From positions 558,001 through 622,000 of the forward strand of contig JBCAMK010000008.1 in NCBI GenBank assembly GCA_038503065.1: 64,000 bases of DNA, in the 5' to 3' direction. Source of the DNA: Paragyromitra xinjiangensis. Lineage: Eukaryota; Ascomycota; Pezizomycetes; Pezizales; Discinaceae. Positions 34,930 through 45,529 of this stretch are shown here, piece by piece. How positions within the stretch are numbered: the first letter of the stretch is position 1; every line of letters begins with the position of its first letter. The notes beneath the pieces are model-generated. The model did no database searches and had not been told where the DNA came from. It saw only the letters and a program-made list of their open reading frames with translations. The position numbers and the translations under genes were made by a program.

Positions 34930-35324
34930 TATCAGCTGAGAGACATCAGTAAAAATTGATAAAGCCGCCCCGGCCGCCTGGAGGTCTAGGCGGTCGGGCG
35001 GAATGTTACCCTTCTGTTAGGTTGCTGCAGCACCTCGGCGCGCCTGGGAGGCATGGTTTCTAGACCTTTGACCGCCCGGAGGAGGTCGTTTCCTCCTGTA
35101 GCAAGTGGTGTAGTGGGCTGCTTCTGGGCATGGGTGGTCCCTCGCTGCCGCAGAATTTGGCAGCAGTTCGCCCTGTAGAATGGATTTGCACAGTATGCTT
35201 GTAGGGCCTAGAATATTCGAGAATCACTTGTATGGAACCAATATCATTGACAATTGCTTTATTCTATGTATCTATCTATATATCTATGTACAAATATCGA
35301 GGGCGCAGCTAAACTAGCTTCTGT
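34930..35324. other. GC-rich spacer inside the nested element
   Basis: Contains GGCGGTCGGGCGGAAT and GC-rich hairpin-like pieces. A copy of GCCAGGCGGTCGGGCGGAAT-like sequence recurs at about 36586-36605. No gene is seen. Confidence 0.5.
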
Positions 35325-36060
35325 GGAAGCTGCAGCAGCGAATCGACGACCTGCCAGAGGCAGGCAGCGAATTGACCATATGGCGCAGGCAGCAGAAGCT
35401 CAGGCAGCGAATTGAGCATATGGCGCAGGCAGCGGAAGCTCAGGCAGTGAATCGACCTATTGGCGCAGGCGCAGGAAGCTCAGGCAGCGAATTGACCATA
35501 TGGCGGAAGCGGAGGAAGCTGCAGCAGCGAATAGACCTATTGGCGCAGGCGCAGGCTCAGGCTTAGGCAGCGAATTGACCTATTGGCGCAGGCTCAGGCT
35601 CAGGCAGCGAATAGACCATATGGCGGAGGCGACGGAAGCTCAGGCAGCGAATCGACCTATTGGCGCAGGCGCAGGCTCAGGCTCAGGCTCAGGCAGCGAA
35701 TAGACCATATGGCGGAGGCGGCGGAAGCTCAGGCAGCGAATTGACCATATGGCGGAAGCTGCAGCAGCTGCAGCAGCGAATAGACCATGTGGCGGAGGCG
35801 GCGGAAGCTCAGGCAGCGAATTGACCAATTGGCGGAGGCTGCGGAGGCTGCTGCAGCGAATCGATCAATTGACTGAGGCGGCGGAAGCTTAGGCAGCGAA
35901 TCGACCATATGGCGGAGGCGGAGGAAGCTTAGGCAGCAGATCGACGACCTCCAGGAGGCGGCGGAAGCTCAGGCAGCGAATTGAGCTGCTTGCTGAGCTC
36001 GCTTAGGCGGAAGCAAGCAGCCAGCGGAGGCGGAGGAAGCTGAAGCAGCGGATCAAAGCG
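35325..36060 (+). repeat. Minisatellite, about 40-bp unit, about 735 bp
   Basis: An imperfect tandem array with unit close to CAGCGAATTGACCATATGGC followed by GGAGGCGGAGGAAGCTCAGG. Some units are expanded by CAGGCTCAGGCT or GCAGCAGCTG steps. Open frames across it simply translate the repeat (Ala/Gln/Glu-rich) and are not genes. Confidence 0.85.
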
Positions 36061-36269
36061 AGTCTAGGAGACATATCAGCGTCAATCATATAAACGGAAG
36101 CGAGACGTTACCTAGGAGGTTCTTTGCAGGCAGAGCTTAGTACTTCTAGCCTAAAAGTCACGATGTTAGCAAAGTACTATGGTACAGCGAGGTAGGGAAT
36201 GGGTGGGAGGGAATAGGGGGAAGCAATAGTAGGAAGGACGGGAGGAAATAGGGGGAGGTGGAGATTGGT

Positions 36270-36400
36270 GTCTTACTAGGCGTTGCTTTGGCGACGACTA
36301 AGCGACGACTTCGCGACTACATATTGATGACTAAGCGACGACAGAGTGATGACTAAGCGACCTCTACATTGTGGAAAATCGCTAAGTCGCCAGTGCCCTC
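36270..36400 (+). repeat. Short repeat of GACTAAGCGAC
   Basis: GACTAAGCGAC occurs at least three times between about 36295 and 36361, with related GCGACGACTTCGCGACT between. It is followed by a hairpin-like ACTAAGTCCCGAGTTTTCAG / GGGACTTAG. Confidence 0.6.
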
Positions 36401-36744
36401 AGAGACGAAGTGAATTTTACTAAGTCCCGAGTTTTCAGGGACTTAGCAAAATTCGATCGAAAATTTGCTAAGTACTCAGGCTGCCGCCCAGCGCTGCCGG
36501 ATGGTAGGGGGTCGCTCGGAAGCGCTGCAGGCAGCAAGCGGCGCCAGGGGGAAGCGCAGCAGGCAGCAAGTGTTACCCAGGTGCGCCAGGCGGTCGGGCG
36601 GAATATGTACCTATTGGGCGGAATTTTTTTTTTACTGATGTACCCTCCTTCTCCACAGAGCTTGGAGAGAGTAGCCACAAGGCGCTGAAGCTTAGCTACC
36701 GGAGGTCTAATAAGAACGATGCCTCCACTCAAATTCTCAACAGT

Positions 36745-37441
36745 ATGGCACGGCAGCACACTTTCCAGATGCGGAATATGAATGAAAGGGACGAATCTAA
36801 GCCGAAAGAAGCTCCCGTTCGTCATTTGGGATCTAACATCCTCGACTGGTCGATAATGTTGGACAAGCCGCTAGATTTTGCAACGTACCGAACTCGCTAC
36901 CTAATTGCAAAGATACTTGCGCCGAACAGCCAAAATACAGCCAGTACCGGACGAAATTAGGCTTGCCGAGTTTGCTGCTCAGCACTATCGCCTACTTCGG
37001 ATACCAGTGAAAGGGTTTCAGGATGAGAGTGAGTGGGAATGGCATTTCGTGCGGGCTACAGGAGAAACGATTTGGCGTGGCTCAGGTCGAGCAAGATCAG
37101 ATTGGGTATGGGTATTTATGGGAGATGAAAGCCGGTATGGAGCATTGCAAGGACGAATTCCGGCGGAATTATGCTGTCTGCTGAAAGTAAGAGGAGAAGG
37201 TGAAGCGGTGTCAATGCGTTTGGCGGTCGTTGAGCTTTTGGTTCCAGAACAAAGCAGGGCTTTGCAGAAGCCCAATCAGCTTGTGCGCGTTGGAAGAAGG
37301 ATGAATAGGAGCCTGACATGTGTTAATATTAATTCCATTATGGGCATCGCACATTTGGTCCCAGAGCAGGCAGGAGCGGAGAATAGGAAATGGTTTGTAA
37401 ATAGTAGAATAGATCTGAAGACATTTAATTTGGTATGTTAG
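36745..37441 (+). pseudogene. Degraded ORF of possible transposon origin in the nested element
   Basis: Two overlapping frames (36745-36960 and 36905-37441) each look coding, so at least one frameshift near 36900 has occurred. The longer reads RYLRRTAKIQPVPDEIRLAE, then WHFVRATGETIWRG, ARSDWVWVFMGDESRYGALQ and INSIMGIAHLVPEQ, ending KWFVNSRIDLKTFNLV. The last segment resembles the C-terminal part of large fungal transposon proteins of the KDZ/plavaka kind (AHLVP..., WFVN..IDL); this is recollection of a pattern, not a verified match. Confidence 0.4.
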
Positions 37442-39189
37442 AGATATAAATATAAGAATGATAGAATGTGACGAGATTCGTCAGATAAAGGACGTTTGAA
37501 GAATGAATGAAATATTAAGTCAAAGATCTATCAAACGAGCCGACAGTCTCCACAGAGGGCCTTTGAAAAGTAAATACTCGCTAGAGGAAATAGGACCAAA
37601 TTATAGTCTCAATAGAGCGCGGGAATCAGTTATCAGACTTGTAGAGAGCAGAGCGATGTTCGGTGCCTCGGCGGGGAATAGAGGGATGTTCAGTTCCTCG
37701 GCAGAGGTCAGCGAGGACGAAAATCGTCCTTCTAGCGACGCAGAGGCTGCCGAGGCAAAATACATTAAGCTAATTTCCAGCGAGGTGACCGAGGCATGAG
37801 CAACGCTCACAACTCTATTGAGGAACACATTTTTTGCTGATGTATATCGAGAGTTCCTAGAACGCCGAGCAGATGGTCACATCGTACGACAAGGATGGTT
37901 TCGAATCACAAGCAATGAATACTATAAGAAACTCTATCCTGGTCGAGAAAGAGCAGACTTCATGTTTTCACTGGGTTGGTTCTCAAGGAACGAGGTCGTG
38001 TCAAGCCCTTCGGTATCCCCGAAGGTGAGCAGTGCTACTTGAAAGAGACTTCGCTACGATGATAGTACAGTGTTTCCACAGGCCTCACGTAGTGCGAGAA
38101 TCGAAGTGATTCTGGAGTGCGGCAGTGACAGCGACGGTGATGTTTCTGAGGTAGAAACAGAGATGTTATTTAGATAACAGTACAGTAGAAGTAAAGTAAG
38201 AGACGTTGCTTAAGGAAAGAAAGAAAAGAACAATCACAACCGCGGAAATCCATCGCTTATATACCCAATCTTCCCCTTTCTATGACTCATTCATGACTCA
38301 ACCATTCGAGGCAACCCAACCGAATCACGAAGAAACACAACGAAATAATACAATGACTAATCCTTAACACCGCACATGTGCCTGACCCTATCCATGAAAT
38401 TGGTTTACCAATTTCCTTTCTCGTTACCACATCTCAATTTGTTTTACCACCAATCAAGCTCAGAAGATCCCTCATGACTATTTGAATTTGATTCTTGAAT
38501 TCTGGCGGTTCATTCGGCGGAATTCCCAAGTACGTCCAGGGGATACACCACGCTCAATAGGGCGATATATACCTCCACGAATTGCAAATATGGATCAGAC
38601 CCCTGCACCATTCGAATACCTTTCAGGTCGTACCTATGCAGAGAAAGGCAGCAATACAGTATGGGCTAAAGCAGAGAAGAGTGGATGGGATAAATGACAG
38701 GCTACAATTCAGTTAACTGTTCTTGGAGATGGTATGATGTTGAAGCCATGGATACTATTCAAAGGAAAAGGTCAACTTCCGATTGCGGAAACCAGCCATT
38801 ATGACCCTAGAGTCACAACTAAATTCAACACCGAAGGATATGCAAATGAAGAGATTATTTTGGAGTGGATTGAAGAACAGTTGCTTCCAGTAATTCACAG
38901 AGATTGCGTATCTGTTGACCCTGCTACCACTGACTCAGATCTCATTTCACCTGCAACCGGGCTTCTCGTTGGTAGTTATTCCCAGCCCTCAGACTCTCCA
39001 GGTCTCATCGCCCTTGACGCAGCCAGCTTTCACAAAACACCAGTAGTCCGAAAGGTTCTTCTTGATTCAAATATCATACCTTGCATGATTCCCGGTGGCT
39101 GTACTAGCTTGATTCAGGTGCTGGACATCAGCAAAAAGGGTTTCGCGCCCGGGCGTCTGGGCAAGCGCCCAGGCGAGCTTCCGGATATC

Positions 39190-39460
39190 AGCACGCCTAC
39201 CTGCGTCCAGCTGCGTCCGTACGTCTACTACGCCCATACGTTCGCTCTATTGCTCGCCCCAGCACGCCCATACGCCCAGTACGCCCATACGTTCTCTCTA
39301 TTGCGCTCCCCAGTATGTCCATACGCCTAGTACGCCCATACGCTTGCTCTATTGCTCGCCCTAGCACGTCCATACGCCCATGCGCCCACATACGCCCACG
39401 CCAACATACGCCCATGCGCCCAATCGCTCTATCGTACGCCCATGCGCCCGTATACTGTCT
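39190..39460 (+). repeat. Repeat rich in ACGCCCATACG / CTCTATTGCTCGCCC
   Basis: Imperfect tandem units of about 70 bp combining TACGCCCATACG, CTCTATTGCTCGCCC and AGCACGCCCATACGCC, repeated at least three times. The open frames on both strands are translations of the repeat. Confidence 0.75.
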
Positions 39461-39689
39461 CCTGGTCGCAAATTCAGCCAAGTTGAAACCCTAACCCTCG
39501 CTTACCCGACCCTCCTAGGCTCATCATGACCTCACACGCGCCTTCCGCCAGCAATTCCCTTATATCAACCACACACCCCACCTCCTGCTCGCCTCCCACC
39601 TCTCCACCTCCCACCTCTCCGTCTCCCGCTCACCCCACCCCTCCAATCCCCACCTTTTACCCGTCAGTCGACTGTGCTAACATGCTGTA

Positions 39690-40540
39690 CTATAGAGTCT
39701 ATTCAGCAGTCAATTCGGAGGCTTAGAAACAGCCGATTCGGAGTCTATTCAGGAGTCAATTCAGCAGTCAATTCAGCAGTCAATTCGGAGCCTATTCAGG
39801 AGTCGATTCGGAGTCTATTCAGCAGTCAATTCAGCAGTCAATTCGGCAGTCAATTCAGCAGGATTCGGAGGCTTAGAAACAGCCGATTTGGAGTCAATTC
39901 AGGAGTCAATTCGGCAGTGGATTCGGAGGCTCGGAAACAGCCTACTCGGAGGCAGGAAAGCACGGGATTCGGAGTCTATTCAGGAGTCTATTCAGCAGTC
40001 AATTCAGCAGTCAATTCAGCAGGATTCGGAGGCTCAGAAACAGCCGATTCGGAGTCAATTCAGGAGTCAATTCGGCAGTGGATTCGGAGTCTATTCAGCA
40101 GTCTATTCAGCAGTCTATTCAGCAGGATTCGGAGCCTATTCAGCAGTGGATTCGGAGGCTTAGAAACAGCCGATTCGGAGTCGATTCAGGAGTCGATTCA
40201 GCAGTGGATTCGGAGGCTCAGAAACAGCTGATTCGGAATCTATTCAGGAGTCTATTCGGCAGTGGATTCGGAGGGGTAGAAACAGCCGATTCGGAGTCTA
40301 TTCGGCAGTCAATTCGGCAGTCAATTCAGCAGGATTCGGAGGCTCAGAAACAGCCGATTCGGAGTCAATTCAGCAGTCAATTCAGTGGTCAATTCAGCTG
40401 TGGATTCGGAGTCTATTCAGCAGTCAGTTCGGAGTCAATTCAGGAGCCGATTCGGAGTCTATTCAGCAGTCAGTTCGGAGTCAATTCAGGAGTCAATTCA
40501 GAGGCTGCTCAGGAGGCTGTTTGGGAGTTGATTCGGAGGC
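39690..40540 (+). repeat. Minisatellite of 12-15 bp units (TCAATTCAGCAG type), about 850 bp
   Basis: Dozens of tandem units alternate TCAATTCAGCAG, TCTATTCAGCAG and GATTCGGAG. A 23-bp spacer, GGCTCAGAAACAGCCGATTC, recurs at roughly 110-200 bp intervals, giving a higher-order pattern. Long ORFs here are repeat translations (Ser/Ile/Gln-rich). Confidence 0.9.
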
Positions 40541-41654
40541 AGTTGGATCAACAGCGGAAGCAAGATAATGGGTGGAATTGCGTCCTACATGTACATAGAG
40601 CAGAATAGACTATTAGTGCCATACAAAGCAGCGTGACAAGCAGCGTGACATCGTACGTCCAATGCGCCCAATGCCGCCCATGGGAGGCTGTACGTCCAGT
40701 ATATCAGGCTCGGATTTTCCAGGCCTGCGCCTGGGCGTGAAAGAGGCTATGGAGAACGAGCTACATTACCTGGTACAGTCTGAGGGCGAAGATATTCTTG
40801 CAAGATTAGATGAGGGTGTCGAGGACCTGGACCTTCCAGTAGTAGAAGGAATAATTTCTGCAGTTGGACTATGAAGGATTTTGTTGACCAGGTCGGTTGG
40901 AGCTGCATGGGAGAGATTCAATGAGAACAAGCAGCGAGAAAGCATAGTTAACACCTTCCGAAAGTACATAAATCACTTTAATACCTCTAATATATATTTG
41001 CTAATATCTAGAGACTGCTACAGGTTAGGTCTTACTCTTCCAATTGATGGTTCATGTGATATTGAGCTATCAGTTAAAGGCCTCTTGCCAGAAGAGTTAA
41101 TTATTGGTGACTGGCAACGAAACGAAACACCAGCCGAAGCAGAGGAGGACTCGGAAGAACAAGAGAAGGAAATAGAAGAGGAGGAGGATAACAATAAAGA
41201 TGTGTTCTTTGTTGAGCTAGAGGGGTCTACAGTTCAGGTTGGAAGACGTAAGAAAAAGAAGAATGCTACTCAGGTTGGCGGGTCAAATCAATTACCAGCA
41301 AAGACTCGGCGCCAAATAACCTGCTCAGCATGTGGGGTTCAGGGTCATAATAAGAGGAAGTGTCCACAGCATCCTAAGTAGTAGTACTAGTAGCAGGGTC
41401 GGGGTGAAAGATGAATTTCTGCGTTTAAAATAAATATTACAACAAAAACACATACCGTACCTACACAAACCCCACACATTCCCGAGAACGAAGCCATTCC
41501 CTTTAGCATATAGTACTAAAGAAGACATGTGCAAGATCTCGCTGATTTAGAAGCATCGATGGTTGGTATTTGAAGCATAGTTCTTCAGTTAATTGCTGCC
41601 GCACTCTAGGAGATAAACCCTAACCCTGAATCATATATCTCTGTATCGATCTGG

Positions 41655-41714
41655 TCTGGGTCAATTACCAACACCCACCACCCAGCCCCGTTCGGTACTG
41701 CTGAGATATTACGG
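41655..41714 (-). repeat. Right terminal inverted repeat of the pogo-like element
   Basis: The mirror copy of 31901-31960; reads inward on the minus strand from CCGTAATATCTCAGCAGTAC. The outer flank is TA (41715-41716). It ends 114 bp downstream of the stop of the FAD-oxidase gene. Confidence 0.9.
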
Positions 41715-41827
41715 TAGACTTGCGATATATAGCTATGATGTTTGAATAGGAAAAATAAAGCAAGAATCCATATAATTGAAATAAAATAAAAATTGGTATG
41801 AAAAGAACAATCTTGGCCCATCCTTTA

Positions 41828-43731
41828 TCAATTAACTCTGCAAATACCTTCTTTATCCCATTTCTCGCTCCCAATGCATGGTCTGCACATGAAAACATCA
41901 CTCGGATCCCATTTCCTCTTTAAAGTAAGAAGTTGTGGATAATTACTCCCCCAAAATACCTGTTGCCATCCATCCTCGTTAAGGTCCGCCTCATTGATAT
42001 AAGCGCCCATATCTGGCTCAAGTGCTTTAAGAAGAGGCATCTCGACCTCGGTCAGGTTCCGCATGATCTCATTTTGCGTTGCGAAACTATCGGAATTCCC
42101 CCATCCACGCGCAAAAAGTAGATGCAATGCAGCTTTCCTCCATGCAGGATTGAGAGCAGATTGAACAGCATCTCTACCCTCACCATTCCGAGCGACCTGT
42201 CCGCCCGCAACGATAAGCCCATTAAAGGTTGTGGCTTGGTTCGGTGCAAGTTTTCGAAGCACCTGTACGAGTTGGTCAGGCCCAGCCCTTGAGCTCAATA
42301 ATTTGCGCGAGATAAGGCGGGATCCCAGGACCACCGAGCTGCCGACTGTATCCGTACCGGTGAGGATAGAGTTGATACCAGAAGCAGTACTTTCAATCGG
42401 GACAGTATAGTATTGCGACAGTGTATCGTTCGACTGATTTGCTTGTATTAGGGGAGCATATAGGTTATCAATTAGGGTAGCATTGGTCTGGTTGACAAAA
42501 AAGTTAGCCATAACAAAATATGGCTGTGGACTATCGGTGAATATCCAATAGTATCCTGAGCCACCAGCATCCTCCAATGCAGGGAGAAAAGCATGGAAGT
42601 CTGTGATAAATTTCCAGAAAGGTTCAGATGGGGCGGTGAAGTTAAGGCTGGTTAAAAGTACTGGAACGTCAGGGAAAGTTCGTAACGTGACACTGGTCAC
42701 GACGCCAAATGTTCCACCACCACCACCCCGAAGGGCCCAGAAAATATCAGAGTTCTGGTATTTATTTGCTGTTATATGAGATCCCTTTTGAAGAAGTTGA
42801 TATTAGCAACTAGACATAGGAAACTTGAGATACACCCCATCGATAAGAGGCCGTTGCTTACATTTGCAATAACGATCGTGAATTGAAGAGCGTTATCCGA
42901 AGCCATACCCTTCCACGGGCCCAGCGCTGAATGTCCACCTCCTTGGATGTATCCTCCAGCCGCGCCAACCGTATTGGCGAAACCGGCGACGACTGTCTTT
43001 CCTTGGGATTGTGCAGCAACGTACAACTCCTTCAACTGTACACCTGCACCGATTGTGACTGCAGATCCCTCCCCTTTGCCCCCACTGCTACCATCTAGGC
43101 AAAAATCGTCCGAAAATTCAATACTCTTCATGTTGTGCGTCCAAATCTGTAAAGCCCCCCTGGCTGTAGAACGTCCGAGGTAGTCATGGCCAGTATTCTT
43201 GATAGCAAGTCGAAGATTATGGGTGCGCCCGAAATTCACGCCTTCCTGAATATCCTGGGGAGTAGTTGCCGCAACAGCGTATACGGGCACGCTGCCTTGT
43301 CCGCATGGGCTGGAGCGTGGAGAGTCTATATAACATGTTTCGTTGGTAACTGCCGAGTTTTCGAAGTTGATCTGGTCAAGAGCACCTTAAACCCCGTTTA
43401 CCGTCAGCAATTGTATAGCAAATATTTTAGGTACCAATTTGTAGCCTCGCAACATACCGGGCTGGCTGGATCGCCAAAGTGAGGAATTGAATGATGCTGT
43501 CACATTCTGACACACCGCTTCACTAAATGATGGATCATGACATACAGAACCTACAGGCCTGACTGCCAGAAGTTTGCCGGAAAGAGAGGCATTGAAAATA
43601 TTCCATTCATTCACTTTCGGCCAACATGAGTCAGACGGAAGACAGCGACACTGATGCCTTCTAGTAGCAGTAACAAAGTCAATTTGAAATAGAAGCGTGG
43701 AAAACGCGAGCACCAGAAAGGCGGTATTCAT
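41828..43731 (-). CDS. Secreted FAD-linked oxidase, berberine-bridge-enzyme-like (VAO/PCMH family)
   Basis: Three exons: 43731-43458, 43385-42862 and 42784-41828, with 72- and 77-bp introns, 584 residues in frame. The signal peptide is MNTAFLVLAFSTLLFQIDFV. The FAD-binding region contains VAATTPQDIQEGVNFGRTHN and IKNTGHDYLGRST, where His158 is the expected covalent 8-alpha FAD attachment. GGYIQGGGHSALGPWKGMA and DIFWALRGGGGGTFGVVTSV follow. The C-terminal BBE segment is YINEADLNEDGWQQVFWGSNY. The second Cys used by bicovalent members is not evident (NTVGAAGGYIQGGGHS), so single attachment is likely. Several N-x-T/S sequons fit secretion. Such enzymes oxidise sugars, alkaloids or secondary metabolites; the substrate is unknown here. 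Confidence 0.9.
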
Positions 43732-45529
43732 CGTAGACAGAAACTCGAGTATTTATCGAATTTTTCGTTTAGACGCAACCAGTAAAGCTGTAGTTATCAT
43801 TCCAGATAATCCTCACAACTACTACCAAAGCCAACCTTTATACTCCAAAGTGTTTGTCGTGTATCATAGTATATCGAGCTATATCTTAGAGGATGGCAAC
43901 CCAGAACCCAAGGAGAAAGCCTTGGGGCGATGGAATGGCGCAGCGAGCTTCATCACCTTTTCGTCACTACTCTCGATCTCTGCCACGTTATACCGAGAGA
44001 AAGGCATGATCTTAGGTTTCATATTGCTTTTGTAGTGAGGCTCTGCAGATACGAGGTCCTGTAACTCAGGGCTAACCAGACTGCGGGAATATCGACATCG
44101 CACAAAGCACGGGTTGCTACAATACGTCGGGGCCATCCCGTCACGGTTTGGTGTCCGCATCGAGCCAGGCAACGGACAAAGAGTCCGTTGGTAATAAATA
44201 TATCCTCGAATAAGGAATAGAGAAACCTACCAGTAGCCTTGGAAATTATCAGCAAGGCAGACCAAAAAAATCTCATGAGGCACATGCAACCTCGCCAAGA
44301 CCCGGATCTGCAATAAGATTTCCATCCCATAGCTCTTATGTTTGAAAGTTACCTAATCAAGGTTAGTGACTCCAAAACAAAGGTGAATTTTCGAGAGCTG
44401 TAAGTACTCGTATGCGAAACGGACCAGGCCCGTATAGCTAGAAAGCTACACTAGACGTGTGTTCTATATGATATGTATACATGAAGGCGATCTATTTCAC
44501 AAACGTTGCTAGAATCACGATATAAATTTCTTGGGAAGTCTTTTCCTATCGATATCCAAGACTAGAGTAGAGCAGCTCCTAATTCCGAGAAACGCCTCGC
44601 AATGAGGCAGGCCCTTTAAGAAAATTACATGTACTGAAAGAGACATCCACCCTGGGACCAGTTATCAACCGAGAAGCAATATCAACACTAAGCACTTTTT
44701 GTATCAGGGTTTGGGCTCACGATAGCCAAGTCCTTGCCTGATCCTTAATCACTTCCGCAACTAAAGCGCGGCTGAAACACAGCTACAGAGGCACTCGGGG
44801 CTACCTTGGCCATACTCGTTGAATCAACTCTCAACCCCCCCATCGAGCATCGGCAATCATTCTTCAGCCTCTAACTTTTCTAAAAATATTCCCCGATCTC
44901 ATGCCATGAAGTGCCCAGCATCCTGCCAAGTGCTAGTTCTTACACCCATAGAGATACCATAATCACCAATCATCACTCGTGGCAGCCACGGCAAAAAGCA
45001 TATGCAGTTCTCCAAAAATATTCAATTCTTCTTGTTAGGCTTACTTCCTAAAAACCTAAGCCCCTGGGCGTTAGAGTCTACCCTAACACCATAAGTACTG
45101 GGCCATCGTTATCAACAGACCTGTACGCGCTTAGTTACTCACAGCTAAAGCGCATTTCTCGAACCTACATCCTATTAGCTCAGGTATACCCATCCAGGTA
45201 GGAACTAGTTAGCCTGCTTATCTCTCCGCGACCTCCAGCACGTCTTTCTATCTGATACGTGATCTGCCCTGCCCTCAGAAACACCCCTCAAGAAAGGAGG
45301 AAGTTACCCAATTGATCCACATGGTCCTCGAAAAATTATATTCACCCCAAACTAGAGGTCACCTCTTCTCGCATAGCCTCTTAAATTTATTTTCTTATAG
45401 TCATAAAGATCCATATTACCATAAAAAAGATTGTAAACAACCATGCACTGCGCCCCCGCAATAGAATACACTAGTCAACTCGAGACTCCAATATCCATAA
45501 GCCCAACCCACAAGCAAGAGATATAATTA
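43732..45529. other. Intergenic region
   Basis: About 1.8 kb without a supported gene. The frames at 43879-44330 overlap on opposite strands and lack motifs. The right half is C-rich on the plus strand and AT-rich towards the MITE at 45530. Confidence 0.5.

Larger units (their letters stand above)
32553..37842. mobile_element. Nested 5.29-kb TA-flanked element inside the transposase gene
   Basis: Its ends form an imperfect inverted repeat: left CATCAGCAAAAAATTCATG then TTCCTCGCTGG, right GAGGAACACATTTTTTGCTG followed by ATG. TA flanks are at 32551-32552 and 37843-37844. Joining the host sequence across it, keeping one TA, gives codons for GRPKWPAMETEL directly followed by YREFLERR, a perfect repair of the interrupted HTH; this is strong internal proof of the boundaries. 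It carries a DUF6532-like gene, a GC-rich minisatellite and a degraded ORF, but no recognisable transposase, so it is probably non-autonomous or a carrier mobilised in trans (inference). CCTCG-rich inverted motifs occupy about 300 bp inside each end. Confidence 0.85.
39140..40735. mobile_element. Insertion of about 1.6 kb in the transposase DDE region, minisatellite-filled
   Basis: The transposase frame breaks after LDISKKG (39140) and resumes at VKEAMENEL (40730). The edges contain inverted GC-rich motifs: TTTCGCGCCCGGGCG on the left and GCCTGGGCGTGAAA on the right, with GGATATCAG / GTATATCAG further in. I cannot define a clean target duplication. The interior is almost entirely repeat (39190-39450 and 39690-40540). 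Confidence 0.65.
32166..41381 (+). pseudogene. pogo/CENP-B-like DDE transposase, broken into pieces
   Basis: Pieces in order. 32166-32552: a basic N-terminus and psq-type HTH (TRKKLEVLSYWA, SISDWRDMEEEIV-like, GRPKWPAMETEL). From 37843: YREFLERRADGHIVRQGWF, a CENP-B/Tc5-type HTH ending GWFSR. 38350-39140: SRYHIS, DYLNLILEFWRF, then catalytic Asp in NMDQTP, second Asp in GLIALDAASFHKTP, third in GGCTSLIQVLDISKKG. 40735-41381: VKEAMENELHYL, SVGAAWERFNENKQ, an intron of about 60 bp (donor 40961), LGLTLPIDGS and a CX2CX4HX4C zinc knuckle (CSACGVQGHNKRKC). Stops: TGA at 38695-38697 (after SGWDK) and at 40872-40874 (after SAVGL); both sit where a CGA Arg codon would fit. Besides the two insertions, 38010-38420 is not explained. 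Confidence 0.85.
31901..41714 (+). mobile_element. Composite pogo/Fot1-like DNA transposon, 9.8 kb, with nested insertions
   Basis: Terminal inverted repeats of about 58-60 bp at 31901-31960 and 41655-41714 differ at only about two positions. Each starts CCGTAATATCTCAGCAGTAC. TA duplications flank the ends (31899-31900 and 41715-41716), as for Tc1/mariner/pogo elements. Inside lies a transposase in pieces: an N-terminal CENP-B/psq-type helix-turn-helix, a second HTH, a DDE_1 catalytic region and a C-terminal zinc knuckle. It is interrupted by a 5.29-kb element, by a minisatellite-filled insertion and by an unresolved 38.0-38.4 kb segment. Two in-frame TGA codons also break it. Near-identical termini suggest the outer insertion is not old, yet it has collected large insertions. 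Confidence 0.9.

Noticed and set aside
35372..35828. Ala/Gln/Glu-rich ORFs
   Set aside because: Translations of the 40-bp minisatellite.
39690..40540. CRISPR-like array
   Set aside because: Tandem units with short irregular spacing, no unique spacers, and the genome is eukaryotic.
39674..40608. Long ORFs of about 180 aa with Ser/Ile/Gln repeats
   Set aside because: They translate a 12-15-bp minisatellite open in several frames; not genes.
43879..44330. Minus-strand ORFs of about 100 aa next to the FAD oxidase
   Set aside because: No homology recognised, overlapping frames, no splice pattern.
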